33,860 nt of DNA from an uncultured Eubacteriales bacterium. Its GTDB lineage: Bacteria > Bacillota > Clostridia > Christensenellales > Aristaeellaceae. This document shows, in pieces, positions 14,524-21,875 of this stretch. The notes under the pieces are model-generated. The model did not search any database. It saw nothing but the letters and a program-made list of their open reading frames with translations, and had not been told where the DNA came from. Positions within the stretch are counted from its first letter, which is position 1, and the number at the start of each line of letters is the position of its first letter. The stretch is from contig CADARO010000010.1 in NCBI GenBank assembly GCA_902790345.1, positions 1-33,860 of the forward strand. Reading direction: 5' to 3'. Position numbers and translations under genes: made by a program.

Positions 14524-16037
14524 TTCGTTTTAACAAATCCTTTCTCCAGTAACCATTGAATATCATCAAATGGTTCTAAATGAGAACGCCAAAGTGAATT
14601 CAACATGGGTGCAATTTCCAGAGCGCGTTTTATTACGTCCGCTTGAAGCATTCCCCAATACGTTGAATATCCGGGAACCGTCAAATAACCCGCTGTGCTA
14701 TCTGCCGGAATAGGCTGGCCATAGTTTGCTATGGTGTCAAGAATGCAATACTTTCTGACAATGCTTTCTCTATCACTGGAAATAGTCAATAATTCATTAT
14801 CCGAAAGTGCCGCATTACTAATCGCCGCTTTCAATGCTGTGCTTATTTCATCAATAGAATAGCCGTCGTTATGTAATTTTTCTATTACATCATCTTTTTT
14901 ACCGCCTGTCATCAAAATTGCATGTTCGATTTCCAGTGTAGTAAGAAAATTGATTCCCTGCAATTCACGACGCAGTTTTAATGGAGCCGTAGTAATTTGA
15001 ATAAAATTCTTTGTTGAAGGTTTCGCAAGCATTTTTCTCAAATCACCATTCAAAGACGAAAAATAGCCCGCCCCATCAAGATATTCAACAAATACGGCTT
15101 GTGGGTACTTTTTAAGAGTTACTTCACGGCTGCTATCGGTTTGGTCAACAACCTTGTGCGAAACGCTTCCAGAATCACCGGCATAAAATTGACTTTGTAC
15201 GAACACTTTTGCGCCGCTTTCTCTTGATTGATAAGGTATTATGAAATCGTATTTTCTTTTTTTAATTTGTGGGTTTGCTTCAATATCGCCAAGCAGTTGA
15301 CCGATTTCAACATCTTGCGTGTTATAGTCCGTCCCCGCTTCAAGCCCCCATTCTGCCATATATGAACGAAGAATTGTTTCAGGTATATGTCCTTGTGTCG
15401 CTGTTATAGAGCCGCGAGACTGAAAAACAACAATAGGACTAAGTAATGCTTCTGCATTGCCTATTTGCTTTTGTGAATAGTACGCTGTCCCCAAACTCCA
15501 TAACTGTTTTGCATAGGTTTCATCCGAAATAATGAGATGAAAATAGCTTTCAAGGAACTTTTCTTGAAAGTCTGCTTTACCTTCTGCTTGAATAATGATT
15601 TTAGATACCGCGTCAAACTGCAATGTACGCGGTAACTGTTTATTTACCCAACGCCCGGCATTATTCTTTTGCGGGTATTCTTTCATTCCGTAGGTATTGC
15701 GCAGCAATAAAGGGAACTGGCATTTCAAATTGTTATCCGTTTTGCCTGTCACAAGAAGCAGTACCCCGCAAAGGCAGGTAAGAATTATCTGCTTTGTGTC
15801 GTCGGGTTCGCCTGCTATAAGTCGAACAGTATTTTGAGCAAGCGCGGACGAAGAACAACTTGAAACTGATTCAAAATTCCCGGTTACTTGTGCCATATAA
15901 TCAAATCCGCTTTTCATGCTGTCTAAGTTCACTTTGAATTGCGGCATATCACGAATTTCGCCAAGCGAGGGCGTAACCCATATGTCAAACTCTGACATTT
16001 TTTCTTCAAGGGTTTCATCATAAGTTTGAAGTTTCAT
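14520..16037 (-). CDS. Probable type II restriction endonuclease
   Basis: A 505-residue protein, called a nuclease from its coupling to the methylase and one motif region. ATG 16037 (MKLQTYDE) is set by AAAGGGG at 16051-16045, 7 bases upstream; the longer upstream frame lies over the promoter. The segment YDFIIPYQ (263-270) followed by FVQSQFYAGDSGSVSHK (279-295) resembles the catalytic core of DpnII-like enzymes (D...ExN-FY-x-GGSK). Here Gln281-Ser-Gln283 replaces the usual Glu-x-Asn/Lys, while Asp264 could be the first metal ligand. Whether it cuts DNA is uncertain. No family name can be given. It is the first gene of the operon, so the nuclease precedes its protective methylase, which makes promoter control important. 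Confidence 0.65.
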   Translation of the reverse strand: MKLQTYDETLEEKMSEFDIWVTPSLGEIRDMPQFKVNLDSMKSGFDYMAQVTGNFESVSSCSSSALAQNTVRLIAGEPDDTKQIILTCLCGVLLLVTGKTDNNLKCQFPLLLRNTYGMKEYPQKNNAGRWVNKQLPRTLQFDAVSKIIIQAEGKADFQEKFLESYFHLIISDETYAKQLWSLGTAYYSQKQIGNAEALLSPIVVFQSRGSITATQGHIPETILRSYMAEWGLEAGTDYNTQDVEIGQLLGDIEANPQIKKRKYDFIIPYQSRESGAKVFVQSQFYAGDSGSVSHKVVDQTDSSREVTLKKYPQAVFVEYLDGAGYFSSLNGDLRKMLAKPSTKNFIQITTAPLKLRRELQGINFLTTLEIEHAILMTGGKKDDVIEKLHNDGYSIDEISTALKAAISNAALSDNELLTISSDRESIVRKYCILDTIANYGQPIPADSTAGYLTVPGYSTYWGMLQADVIKRALEIAPMLNSLWRSHLEPFDDIQWLLEKGFVKTK

Positions 16038-16084
16038 TGAAATACCCCTTTCCATAGATTGTGCAGGGCACAATAAATCATTTT

Positions 16085-16128
16085 GCATTATACCACAACC
16101 CCGCCATTTTCTCAATATGGTATCATGC
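16085..16128. promoter_or_regulatory. Inverted repeat flanking the restriction promoter (candidate operator)
   Basis: GCATTATACC (16085-16094) and GGTATCATGC (16119-16128) are inverted with one mismatch in ten. One arm covers the -10 and the other lies just upstream of the -35. The spacing suits repression by looping or a dimeric regulator. Confidence 0.5.
16087..16115 (-). promoter_or_regulatory. Promoter of the restriction-modification operon
   Basis: Read on the minus strand: TTGAGA (16115-16110), 17 bases, then a perfect TATAAT (16092-16087). It lies 50 bases upstream of ATG 16037. Confidence 0.85.
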
Positions 16129-16167
16129 CGGAACTTCTATTATCTTTCAGTATCGGTTTGTAGATTT

Positions 16168-16188
16168 AAGCGACAAATAAGCGACAAA
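16168..16188. repeat. Direct repeat near the right edge of the island
   Basis: AAGCGACAAA occurs at 16168-16177 and 16179-16188, an 11-base period. It lies between the restriction promoter and the right boundary and may be a remnant of recombinase arm sites. 16190-16300 otherwise holds nothing I can identify. Confidence 0.4.
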
Positions 16189-16315
16189 CGGGCATAAGGA
16201 AACGGCGAAAACCCTTGAGAATCAAGCATTTCCGCCGTTCTGAATATACTCTTTTTCAAATGAGACGCCCCCGGTCTTCCTCGGTGGCCGCGCCTCCTTT
16301 TCCCACAAATTGCCC

Positions 16316-16345
16316 TTGACAAAGCGAGAACAGATGTTCTATAAT
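16316..16345 (+). promoter_or_regulatory. SOS promoter of the Y-family polymerase
   Basis: A perfect TTGACA (16316-16321), an 18-base spacer and a perfect TATAAT (16340-16345). A LexA box fills the spacer, so the strong promoter is expected to be silent until DNA damage. Confidence 0.9.
16328..16339. promoter_or_regulatory. LexA (SOS) box 1
   Basis: GAACAGATGTTC matches the Gram-positive GAAC-N4-GTTC operator and sits between the -35 and -10. Confidence 0.88.
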
Positions 16346-16357
16346 GAGCCCATATAA

Positions 16358-16369
16358 GAACATGTGTTC
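16358..16369. promoter_or_regulatory. LexA (SOS) box 2
   Basis: GAACATGTGTTC, a second GAAC-N4-GTTC operator just downstream of the expected transcription start, 30 bases from box 1 (about three helical turns). Confidence 0.88.
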
Positions 16370-16402
16370 TTTTAGGTAAATCAGGCATGGGGAGGTGGCG
16401 TC

Positions 16403-17866
16403 ATGGGCCGGGGGAAGGACGGCGAGGCCTTTATCTGCTGCGACATGAAGTCGTTTTACGCCTCCGTGGAGTGTGTGGCCCGGGGGCTGGACCCGCTGAA
16501 GGCGCGCCTGCTGGTGGCGGACGAGTCCCGCTCGGACAAGACCATCTGCCTGGCGGTCTCGCCGGCGCTGAAGGCCATGGGGGTGCCCTCCCGGCCGCGG
16601 CTGTTCGAGGCGAAGCAGGCCATCCGGCTCTACGAGGCCATGCACCATAAAAAGGTGGACTACATCATCGCCCCGCCCCGCATGGCGGAGTACATCCGGG
16701 TGTCCGCCCGCATCTACGAGGTGTTTCGCCGGTACGTGTCGGAGGTGGACACCCACGTGTATTCCATCGACGAGCTGTTCATTGACGCGACGCCCTACCT
16801 GCACCTCTATCGGGATCAGGCCAGGGCCGCCGGCGTGTCGCCCGCCCACTACTTCGCCATGCTCATGATCCGGGCGGTGCTGAAGGAGACCGGCATCACC
16901 GCCACCGTGGGCATCGGCACGAACATGTATCTGGCCAAGGTGGCCATGGACATCACGGCCAAGAAGGCCCCGCCGGACAGGGACGGCGTGCGCATCGCGG
17001 AGCTGAACGAAAAGACCTACCGGCTCCAGCTGTGGACCCACATGCCCCTGACCGACTTCTGGCAGATCGGCAGCGGCACGGCCCGGCGGCTGCAGGCCCG
17101 GGGGCTGTACACCATGGGGGACATCGCCTCCATGTCGCTGACCAACGAGTCGTTTTTCTACGATGTGTTCGGCGTCAACGCGGAGCTGCTGATCGACCAC
17201 GCCTGGGGCATCGAGCCCACGCGGATGGAGGACATCAAGAACTACCGGACGGAGAGCCACTCCCTGTCCACCGGCCAGGTGCTGCCCAGGCCGTACAAGT
17301 ACGGCGAGGGGCTGCTGGTGTTTCGGGAAATGGCGGATCTGCTGTGCGCCGATCTGTTCTCGAAAGATCTGACCACCCAGGCCCTCACCTGGTGGGTCAG
17401 CTACGATCCCCAGAGCCTGGAGGCGTGCCCTGGCTACGCCGGCCCGGTGACGGTGGATTTCTACGGCCACCTGCTGCCGAAGCGGGCCCACGCCACGGTG
17501 CGGCTGCGCATCCGCACCAACAGCAAGCGCCTCATCCTGGACGCGCTGACGAAATCCTTCCAGGAGACCGTGGACCACGGGCTGCTGGTGCGGCGGCTGG
17601 GCATCTCGGCCAACGACACCCGGGTGGACGACGGCTACCGCCAGCTGGATCTGTTCACGGATTTCGAGGCGCTGGAGCGGGAGAAGAGCATGCAGCGGGC
17701 CATGCTCACGGTGAGGCGGCGATACGGGCTCAACGCCGTGGTGAAGGGCGTGAACCTGCTGGAGGGGGCCACCACCATCGAGCGCAACCAGCAGATCGGC
17801 GGGCATCGCGCGGGCAGCCCGGCGGAGGGCCCCTCCATCATCGCGGGGTCAAAAAAGGCCAGATGA
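16403..17866 (+). CDS. Y-family DNA polymerase, UvrX/YqjW type
   Basis: A 487-residue error-prone translesion polymerase (UmuC/DinB superfamily). The catalytic metal site is Asp14 (CCDMKSFYASVE) and Asp123-Glu124 in YSIDELFID. The helix-hairpin-helix region around 212-260 and the little-finger domain follow, and the C-terminus has the TTIERNQQIGGHRA string typical of the UvrX/YqjW group. ATG 16403 lies 7 bases after GGAGG (16391-16395). Two LexA boxes control it. A YolD-like gene follows directly, as yqjX follows yqjW in Bacillus subtilis. Expected role: mutagenic lesion bypass during the SOS response. It could be of plasmid or phage origin, but its base composition matches the host. Confidence 0.93.
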   Translation: MGRGKDGEAFICCDMKSFYASVECVARGLDPLKARLLVADESRSDKTICLAVSPALKAMGVPSRPRLFEAKQAIRLYEAMHHKKVDYIIAPPRMAEYIRVSARIYEVFRRYVSEVDTHVYSIDELFIDATPYLHLYRDQARAAGVSPAHYFAMLMIRAVLKETGITATVGIGTNMYLAKVAMDITAKKAPPDRDGVRIAELNEKTYRLQLWTHMPLTDFWQIGSGTARRLQARGLYTMGDIASMSLTNESFFYDVFGVNAELLIDHAWGIEPTRMEDIKNYRTESHSLSTGQVLPRPYKYGEGLLVFREMADLLCADLFSKDLTTQALTWWVSYDPQSLEACPGYAGPVTVDFYGHLLPKRAHATVRLRIRTNSKRLILDALTKSFQETVDHGLLVRRLGISANDTRVDDGYRQLDLFTDFEALEREKSMQRAMLTVRRRYGLNAVVKGVNLLEGATTIERNQQIGGHRAGSPAEGPSIIAGSKKAR

Positions 17867-17896
17867 GGCGGACTCATCCGGCGGGGAGGCATGATT

Positions 17897-18463
17897 ATGG
17901 AGGCGTTTGTTCAGCCGCGCGTCCTTTCCTGGGAGGGGCTGGAGGTGCCCGCGGATTTTCCCTATCTGGCGGCGATCTTTCAGGGCCCGCCGACCCATGA
18001 CCGGGACGCCTTTGCCCTGCGGCACCCGAGAATGGAGCGGGAAAAGCGGGCCAAGATCTTCGCGCCCTTCGACGCGCTGGACGGCTACGGCGACGCCGTG
18101 CGCGGCAAGGACGTGGCGTATGTGGACCGGATCGACCTGAGCGAGACGGGCCTGGCAGAGGAGGAGCGGGCGGAGCTGGCCCGGCGGCTGGCGATCCTGC
18201 GCGCTCTGACGCGAACCGGCCGGCTGGCCCGGCGAAACCGGGTGACTGTGGCGGTGACCTATTTCGTGCCCTGCGCGGATGAAAACAGCTTCGCCTACGG
18301 CGTCCGGGGCCTGTACAGGCAGGCCGTGGGGATCTGCCGGGGAGTGGATCCCGAGCTCGCGGGGACCATCACCGTGGACGGGGCGGCGATCCCGCTGAGC
18401 GAGGTGGTGGCCATCGAGGCGGAGGGCGTGTTCGACCGCGCCTGGGAGACGGACGCGCCATGA
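17897..18463 (+). CDS. YolD-like protein, SOS operon partner of the polymerase
   Basis: A 188-residue protein. The YolD-like core is visible as RAKIFAPFDALDGY (about 47-60), then VTVAVTYFVPC and a final GTITVDGAAIPLSEVVAIEA. YolD-like proteins in Firmicutes are encoded beside UvrX-type polymerases and are thought to act as their UmuD-like partners; the exact role is unproven. Start ATG 17897 is chosen because GGGGAGG (17883-17889) lies 7 bases away but only one base from ATG 17891. It is 30 bases after the polymerase stop, so it is cotranscribed under LexA. It is longer than typical YolD proteins (about 110 residues) owing to inserts in the middle and between the strands. Confidence 0.8.
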   Translation: MEAFVQPRVLSWEGLEVPADFPYLAAIFQGPPTHDRDAFALRHPRMEREKRAKIFAPFDALDGYGDAVRGKDVAYVDRIDLSETGLAEEERAELARRLAILRALTRTGRLARRNRVTVAVTYFVPCADENSFAYGVRGLYRQAVGICRGVDPELAGTITVDGAAIPLSEVVAIEAEGVFDRAWETDAP

Positions 18464-18464
18464 C

Positions 18465-18501
18465 GTAAAAACCGGGCCCGCGGCTATGATGCCAGGCCCG
18501 G
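18465..18501 (-). terminator. Terminator of the aldo/keto reductase gene
   Basis: CCGGGCC (18472-18478) pairs with GGCCCGG (18495-18501). On the minus strand the stem is followed by GTTTTTACG, so it ends the reductase transcript; on the plus strand the T-tract is weak. Confidence 0.7.
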
Positions 18502-18521
18502 AGAGGCGCTCCTTTTGCGGC

Positions 18522-19643
18522 TCAGTGATCGAAATGGGCGGAGACGTCCTTCAGCAGGTCGATGATGGGCAGGTGCTGGGGACAGACGCTCTCGCACTGG
18601 CCGCAGCCGACGCAGTCTCCCGCCTTGCCGAAGTGCTCGGTCAGCTTGGCGTAATTGGTGAAGTTGATGGTCCAGCCCTTGTGAGCCAGATCCTCCCGCA
18701 TGTCCTCGTTGTACAGCGAGAAATACCGGGGGATGGCGATCTTCATGGGGCAGCCCTCCGTGCAGTAGGAGCAGCCGGTGCAGGGCACGGCGATCTGGGC
18801 GTTGATGATGTCCGCCGCCTGGCGGGTGAGGGCCATGTCCTCCTCCGTCAGCGGGCGGAAGTCCTTCATGAAGCTGATGTTGTCCTTCATCTGCTCAAGG
18901 CTGCTCATGCCGGAGAGCACCACCATCACGTTGTCCAGGCTGGCCGCGAAGCGGATGGCCCAGGAGGGAACGGACAGGTCGGGTTCCCGAGCCTTCAGCG
19001 CCTTTTCCGCCGCCTCGGGCACCTTGGCCAAGGTGCCGCCCTTCACGGGCTCCATCACGATCACGGGCTTGCCGTGGCGCACGGCGGTCTCATACACCTC
19101 CCGGGAGCGCACCCATTCGCTCTCCCAGTCCAGATAGTTGATCTGCAACTGAACGAATTCCATGTCGGGATGCTTCGTCAGGATCTCGTCCAGCAGGGCG
19201 GGACTGCCGTGGAAGGAGAAGCCCACGTGCCGCGCCAGGCCCTGGGCCTTCTTCTCCAGCAGCCAGCTGAAGCAGTCGAACCGCTCGTAATGGGGATAGC
19301 TGCTCTCCTCGATGCCGTGGAGCAGGTAATAGTCGAAGTAGCCCGCGCCGGTCTTGCGCAGCTGCTCGTTAAACACCTTGTCCCTGTCCTCCAGGGAGTG
19401 GAAGAAGGCGTTGTGCAGCTTGGTGGCCAGGGTGAAGGAGTCCCGGGGATAGCGATCCACCAGCGCCGCCTTGGCCGTGCTCTCGCTGGCGAAGCCGTTG
19501 TACATCCAGGCGGTGTCGAAATAGGTGAAGCCGTTTTCCATAAACAGGTCGACCATCGCCTTGACCTGCTCCAGATCCACGCTGGACGGATCGTTGGGGT
19601 TCAGGGTGGGCATCCGCATCAGGCCGAATCCGAGTTTTTTCAT
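18522..19643 (-). CDS. Aldo/keto reductase with C-terminal 2x[4Fe-4S] ferredoxin domain
   Basis: A 373-residue oxidoreductase. The barrel (1-about 280) has the catalytic tetrad Asp43 and Tyr48 (YFDTAWMYNG), Lys75 (LATKLHN) and His109 (YYLLHG). The C-terminal part carries two cluster-binding motifs, CTGCSYCTEGCP and CVGCGQCESVCP, as in the Fe-S aldo/keto reductases of clostridia (COG1453). Start ATG 19643 (MKKLGFGLMRMP) has GGGAGG 8 bases upstream. It is a single gene with its own promoter and terminator. The substrate is unknown; ferredoxin-like wiring suggests electron exchange with low-potential carriers rather than NADPH alone. Confidence 0.92.
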   Translation of the reverse strand: MKKLGFGLMRMPTLNPNDPSSVDLEQVKAMVDLFMENGFTYFDTAWMYNGFASESTAKAALVDRYPRDSFTLATKLHNAFFHSLEDRDKVFNEQLRKTGAGYFDYYLLHGIEESSYPHYERFDCFSWLLEKKAQGLARHVGFSFHGSPALLDEILTKHPDMEFVQLQINYLDWESEWVRSREVYETAVRHGKPVIVMEPVKGGTLAKVPEAAEKALKAREPDLSVPSWAIRFAASLDNVMVVLSGMSSLEQMKDNISFMKDFRPLTEEDMALTRQAADIINAQIAVPCTGCSYCTEGCPMKIAIPRYFSLYNEDMREDLAHKGWTINFTNYAKLTEHFGKAGDCVGCGQCESVCPQHLPIIDLLKDVSAHFDH

Positions 19644-19692
19644 CGTGTCATCCTCCCGTCGTTTATGGCGCAAGCAATATGTCCTCATATTC

Positions 19693-19721
19693 ATTCTAAA
19701 GCAGAGAATGGAAAAATGCAA
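19693..19721 (-). promoter_or_regulatory. Promoter of the aldo/keto reductase
   Basis: Read on the minus strand: TTGCAT (19721-19716), 17 bases, then TAGAAT (19698-19693). Confidence 0.75.
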
Positions 19722-19819
19722 ATACTTTTTTGCGTCGGGGCCGTCTCATCTGAAGCTGAGTTAATAAAGAACAATCAACAGGAACGCCTGACCTTTCGCG
19801 GCAGGGCAATGTCATCAAC

Positions 19820-20211
19820 TTAAGGGTCTGGCGACAAACGGGGTACTATGCCCTTTCCCCCTGAATCCCCCTTCCCCGCTCTGGCGGGGACGGGGGAACC
19901 GGGATTGCAGGGCTGCGCCCTGCACGGCATTTTTGAGCGACAGCATTTCGTTTCGCACCGGCAAGGTGCAGGGCGAAGCCCACAACAATCTTTCCCTCGT
20001 CCTCGCTTGCGGGAAAGGGGAAACCGGGATTGCAGGGCTGCGCCTTGCACGGCATTTTTGAGCGACAGCATTTCGTTTCGCACCGGCAAGGTGCAGGGCG
20101 AAGCCCTGCTCAGTGTGGGCGAAGCCCACAACAATCTTTTCCCCGTCCCCGCCTGTGGGGAAGGGGTGCAGGGGAAAGGGCACGCACTGCCTTTCTTCGC
20201 CAGACCCTAAA
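19820..20211. repeat. MITE-like element with long imperfect terminal inverted repeats
   Basis: The ends TTAAGGGTCTGGCGA (19820-19834) and, inverted, TTTAGGGTCTGGCGA (20211-20197) match at 14 of 15 bases. Similarity continues inward for about 75 bases on each side (TGCCCTTTCCCC, CCTTCCCC, GGCGGGGACGGGG). The 392-base element has no plausible gene: its open frames are low-complexity and overlap on both strands. It fills most of the gap between the reductase promoter and the FAD oxidoreductase promoter. No clear target duplication was found. It fits a non-autonomous miniature transposable element or a REP/BIME-like dispersed repeat. Confidence 0.7.
19901..20105. repeat. Two direct copies of an 80-base structured unit (period 125)
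   Basis: 19901-19980 and 20026-20105 agree at nearly every base, with one clear C/T difference. Each unit has a GCAGGGC...GCCCTGC hairpin and a GCACC...GGTGC hairpin. After copy 2 a 21-base insertion precedes the shared CACAACAATCTTT tail. Confidence 0.85.
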
Positions 20212-20318
20212 AACAATGCCATTGCCTGCCAGGCCAGGCCCCGATCTCCTTTCCGCTTCTTGCCTCATGCTGTTTCATTCCAAAATGAGACAGCCATGTT
20301 TTTTGCGCGAAGGCGCGA

Positions 20319-20347
20319 TTGCCAGACGGGACGGGTTGTATTATAAT
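20319..20347 (+). promoter_or_regulatory. Promoter of the FAD oxidoreductase
   Basis: TTGCCA (20319-20324), 17 bases, then TATAAT (20342-20347). GGGGAGG at 20381-20387 lies 9 bases before ATG 20397. Confidence 0.8.
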
Positions 20348-20396
20348 AATAGGGACGCCGGGTGCGGTGGCATCACACAGGGGGAGGCGTGTTTTC

Positions 20397-21737
20397 ATGG
20401 CGCGGGACAAGGTCTATTCGGCGGATATCGTCATCATCGGGGCGGGCACGGCGGGCTCGGCGGCGGCCGTGGCGGCGGCGGATCAGGGCATGCGCGTGCT
20501 GCTGATCGAGCAGAGCGGCGCGGCGGGCGGCAGCGGCGCGGCCGGGCTGGTGACCCCCATGATGACCACCCGCATGCCCGGCAATCCCTCCTGCTCCTAC
20601 GTGGGCGAGGAGATCAACCGCCGCATGACGGCCCTGGGGGCGGCGCGGGCGGAGGGCTTCCAGTTCGACCCCGCCATGCTGTCCTTTGTGCTGGAGGCCA
20701 TGCTCATGGAGCGGGGCGTGAAGCTGCTGCTGCACACCACGCTGATCGACGCCCGCCTGGAGAACCGGCGGGTGGCGGCCCTGGAGGTGTTCAACAAGTC
20801 GGGCCGGGCCCGGGTGGAGGGCCGCGTGTTCCTGGACGCCACCGGCGACGCAGACCTGCTGCGCCTGGCGGGGCTGCCCCTGGCCCACGGCGACGAGGAC
20901 ACCGGCAAAAACCAGCCCGTGTCCCTTCGCTACGTGGTGAGCGGGGTGGACGAGGCCGCCTTCCGGGCCTTCCTGAACGAGCGGGGCGAGGCGCAGACCG
21001 GCGAGGCCCTCTACGGCGCGGTGACCACCGCCCCGGGGCGCGTGTGGCCCCTCTCCAGCGTCTTTGAGGAGGCCATCGCCGCGGGCGACCTGACGCCGGA
21101 CGACGCGGTGTACTGGCAGTTCTTCGGCCTGCCGGGCCGGCCGGACTCCATCGCCTTCAACTGCCCGGAATTTTTCGACCTGCACGACGCCGACGACGCG
21201 GAAAACCTCACCTACGTGCAGCTGCAGGGCAAGCAGGCCATCCTGCGCCAGCTCCTGTTCTATCGGAAATACCTGCCCGGCTTCCAGCGGGCCTATGTGA
21301 GCGCGGTGGCCTCCATGGTGGGGGTGCGGGAGTCCCGCCGGGCGGTGACGGATTACGTGGTGACGGCGGAGGATCTTCTGGCCCGCCGCAAGTTCGACGA
21401 CGCCATCGCCCAGTCCAATTACCCGGTGGACGTGCACGGCCGCAAGCTGAATCACCCCGAGAACGCCGCTGCGCCGGACAGCGCCCCCTGGTTCGAGGTG
21501 CCGCTGCGGGCGCTGATCGTGAGGGACGCGGACAACCTGCTGGTGGCGGGGCGCAACCTGGGGGCGGAATTCATCGCCCAGAGCGCCATCCGCATCATCC
21601 CCACCTGCCGCGCCATGGGGGAGGCCGCCGCCATCGCCGCCGCCCGGGCCTGCCGGGGCGAGGACCTGCACCGGGTGGACGGGAGCGCCGTGCGGGGGGA
21701 AATGATTCGCCGCGGGGCCCGCTTCGCCCCGCGCTGA
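20397..21737 (+). CDS. FAD-dependent oxidoreductase (FAD_oxidored, PF12831 type)
   Basis: A 446-residue flavoprotein. The dinucleotide-binding fold starts at ADIVIIGAGTAGSAAAVAA (Gly15, 17, 20), followed by LLIEQS and GAAGGSGAAGLVTPMM. DATGDADLLRLAG and, near the end, LLVAGRNLGAEFIAQSAIR with PTCRAMGEAAAIAA are hallmarks of the FAD_oxidored family of soluble, often secondary-metabolism or carbohydrate-linked dehydrogenases. The start is MARDKVY; the upstream in-frame extension covers the promoter and lacks a ribosome site. No signal peptide is seen. The substrate is unknown. It is likely monocistronic, since the next gene has its own promoter. Confidence 0.88.
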   Translation: MARDKVYSADIVIIGAGTAGSAAAVAAADQGMRVLLIEQSGAAGGSGAAGLVTPMMTTRMPGNPSCSYVGEEINRRMTALGAARAEGFQFDPAMLSFVLEAMLMERGVKLLLHTTLIDARLENRRVAALEVFNKSGRARVEGRVFLDATGDADLLRLAGLPLAHGDEDTGKNQPVSLRYVVSGVDEAAFRAFLNERGEAQTGEALYGAVTTAPGRVWPLSSVFEEAIAAGDLTPDDAVYWQFFGLPGRPDSIAFNCPEFFDLHDADDAENLTYVQLQGKQAILRQLLFYRKYLPGFQRAYVSAVASMVGVRESRRAVTDYVVTAEDLLARRKFDDAIAQSNYPVDVHGRKLNHPENAAAPDSAPWFEVPLRALIVRDADNLLVAGRNLGAEFIAQSAIRIIPTCRAMGEAAAIAAARACRGEDLHRVDGSAVRGEMIRRGARFAPR

Positions 21738-21774
21738 GGAAATGATTTCTCGGCGGACGCAATGCAAATTTATC

Positions 21775-21803
21775 TTGCAATATCAATTAGAATATGCTAA
21801 TAT
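21775..21803 (+). promoter_or_regulatory. Promoter of the DtxR-family gene
   Basis: TTGCAA (21775-21780), 17 bases, then an extended TGCTAATAT (-10 TAATAT, 21798-21803). Confidence 0.8.
21787..21800. promoter_or_regulatory. Candidate DtxR-type operator
   Basis: TTAGAATATGCTAA is a near-palindrome (TTAG/CTAA arms around ATAT) overlapping the -10 of the regulator's own promoter. It resembles the TTAG...CTAA halves of DtxR/IdeR boxes, so metal-dependent autoregulation is plausible. Confidence 0.5.
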
Positions 21804-21821
21804 AAGGTCGAATGACGAGGC

Positions 21822-21858
21822 GTTCGCCAGCCGGACAGCGCCGGCGAAAGGTGCGAAC
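21822..21858 (+). other. Possible structured 5' leader of the DtxR gene
   Basis: GTTCGC (21822-21827) can pair with GCGAAC (21853-21858). A competing stem TTCGCC/GGCGAA (21823-21828, 21843-21848) uses the same left arm. It matches no riboswitch class I know. Confidence 0.3.
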
Positions 21859-21875
21859 AGGAAAGTGAAACAGCG

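Larger units (their letters stand above)
13055..16256. mobile_element. AT-rich acquired island (phage remnant plus restriction-modification)
   Basis: Base composition drops abruptly after the rubrerythrin promoter and rises again before the SOS promoter. The codons of the restriction and methylase genes are AT-rich, unlike every neighbour. Contents are a 5'-truncated phage head-closure gene, a zinc-ribbon gene and a two-gene restriction-modification operon. No integrase gene, target duplication or tRNA was found, so the boundaries are approximate and judged only from composition and gene edges. Confidence 0.7.

Noticed and set aside
16140..16388. An 82-codon minus-strand frame as an integrase C-terminus
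   Set aside because: No catalytic Tyr/Arg/His pattern is visible and the frame crosses the SOS promoter.
19820..20211. The repeat array read as a CRISPR
   Set aside because: Only two long direct copies exist, with no regular 30-base repeats and spacers and no cas genes.
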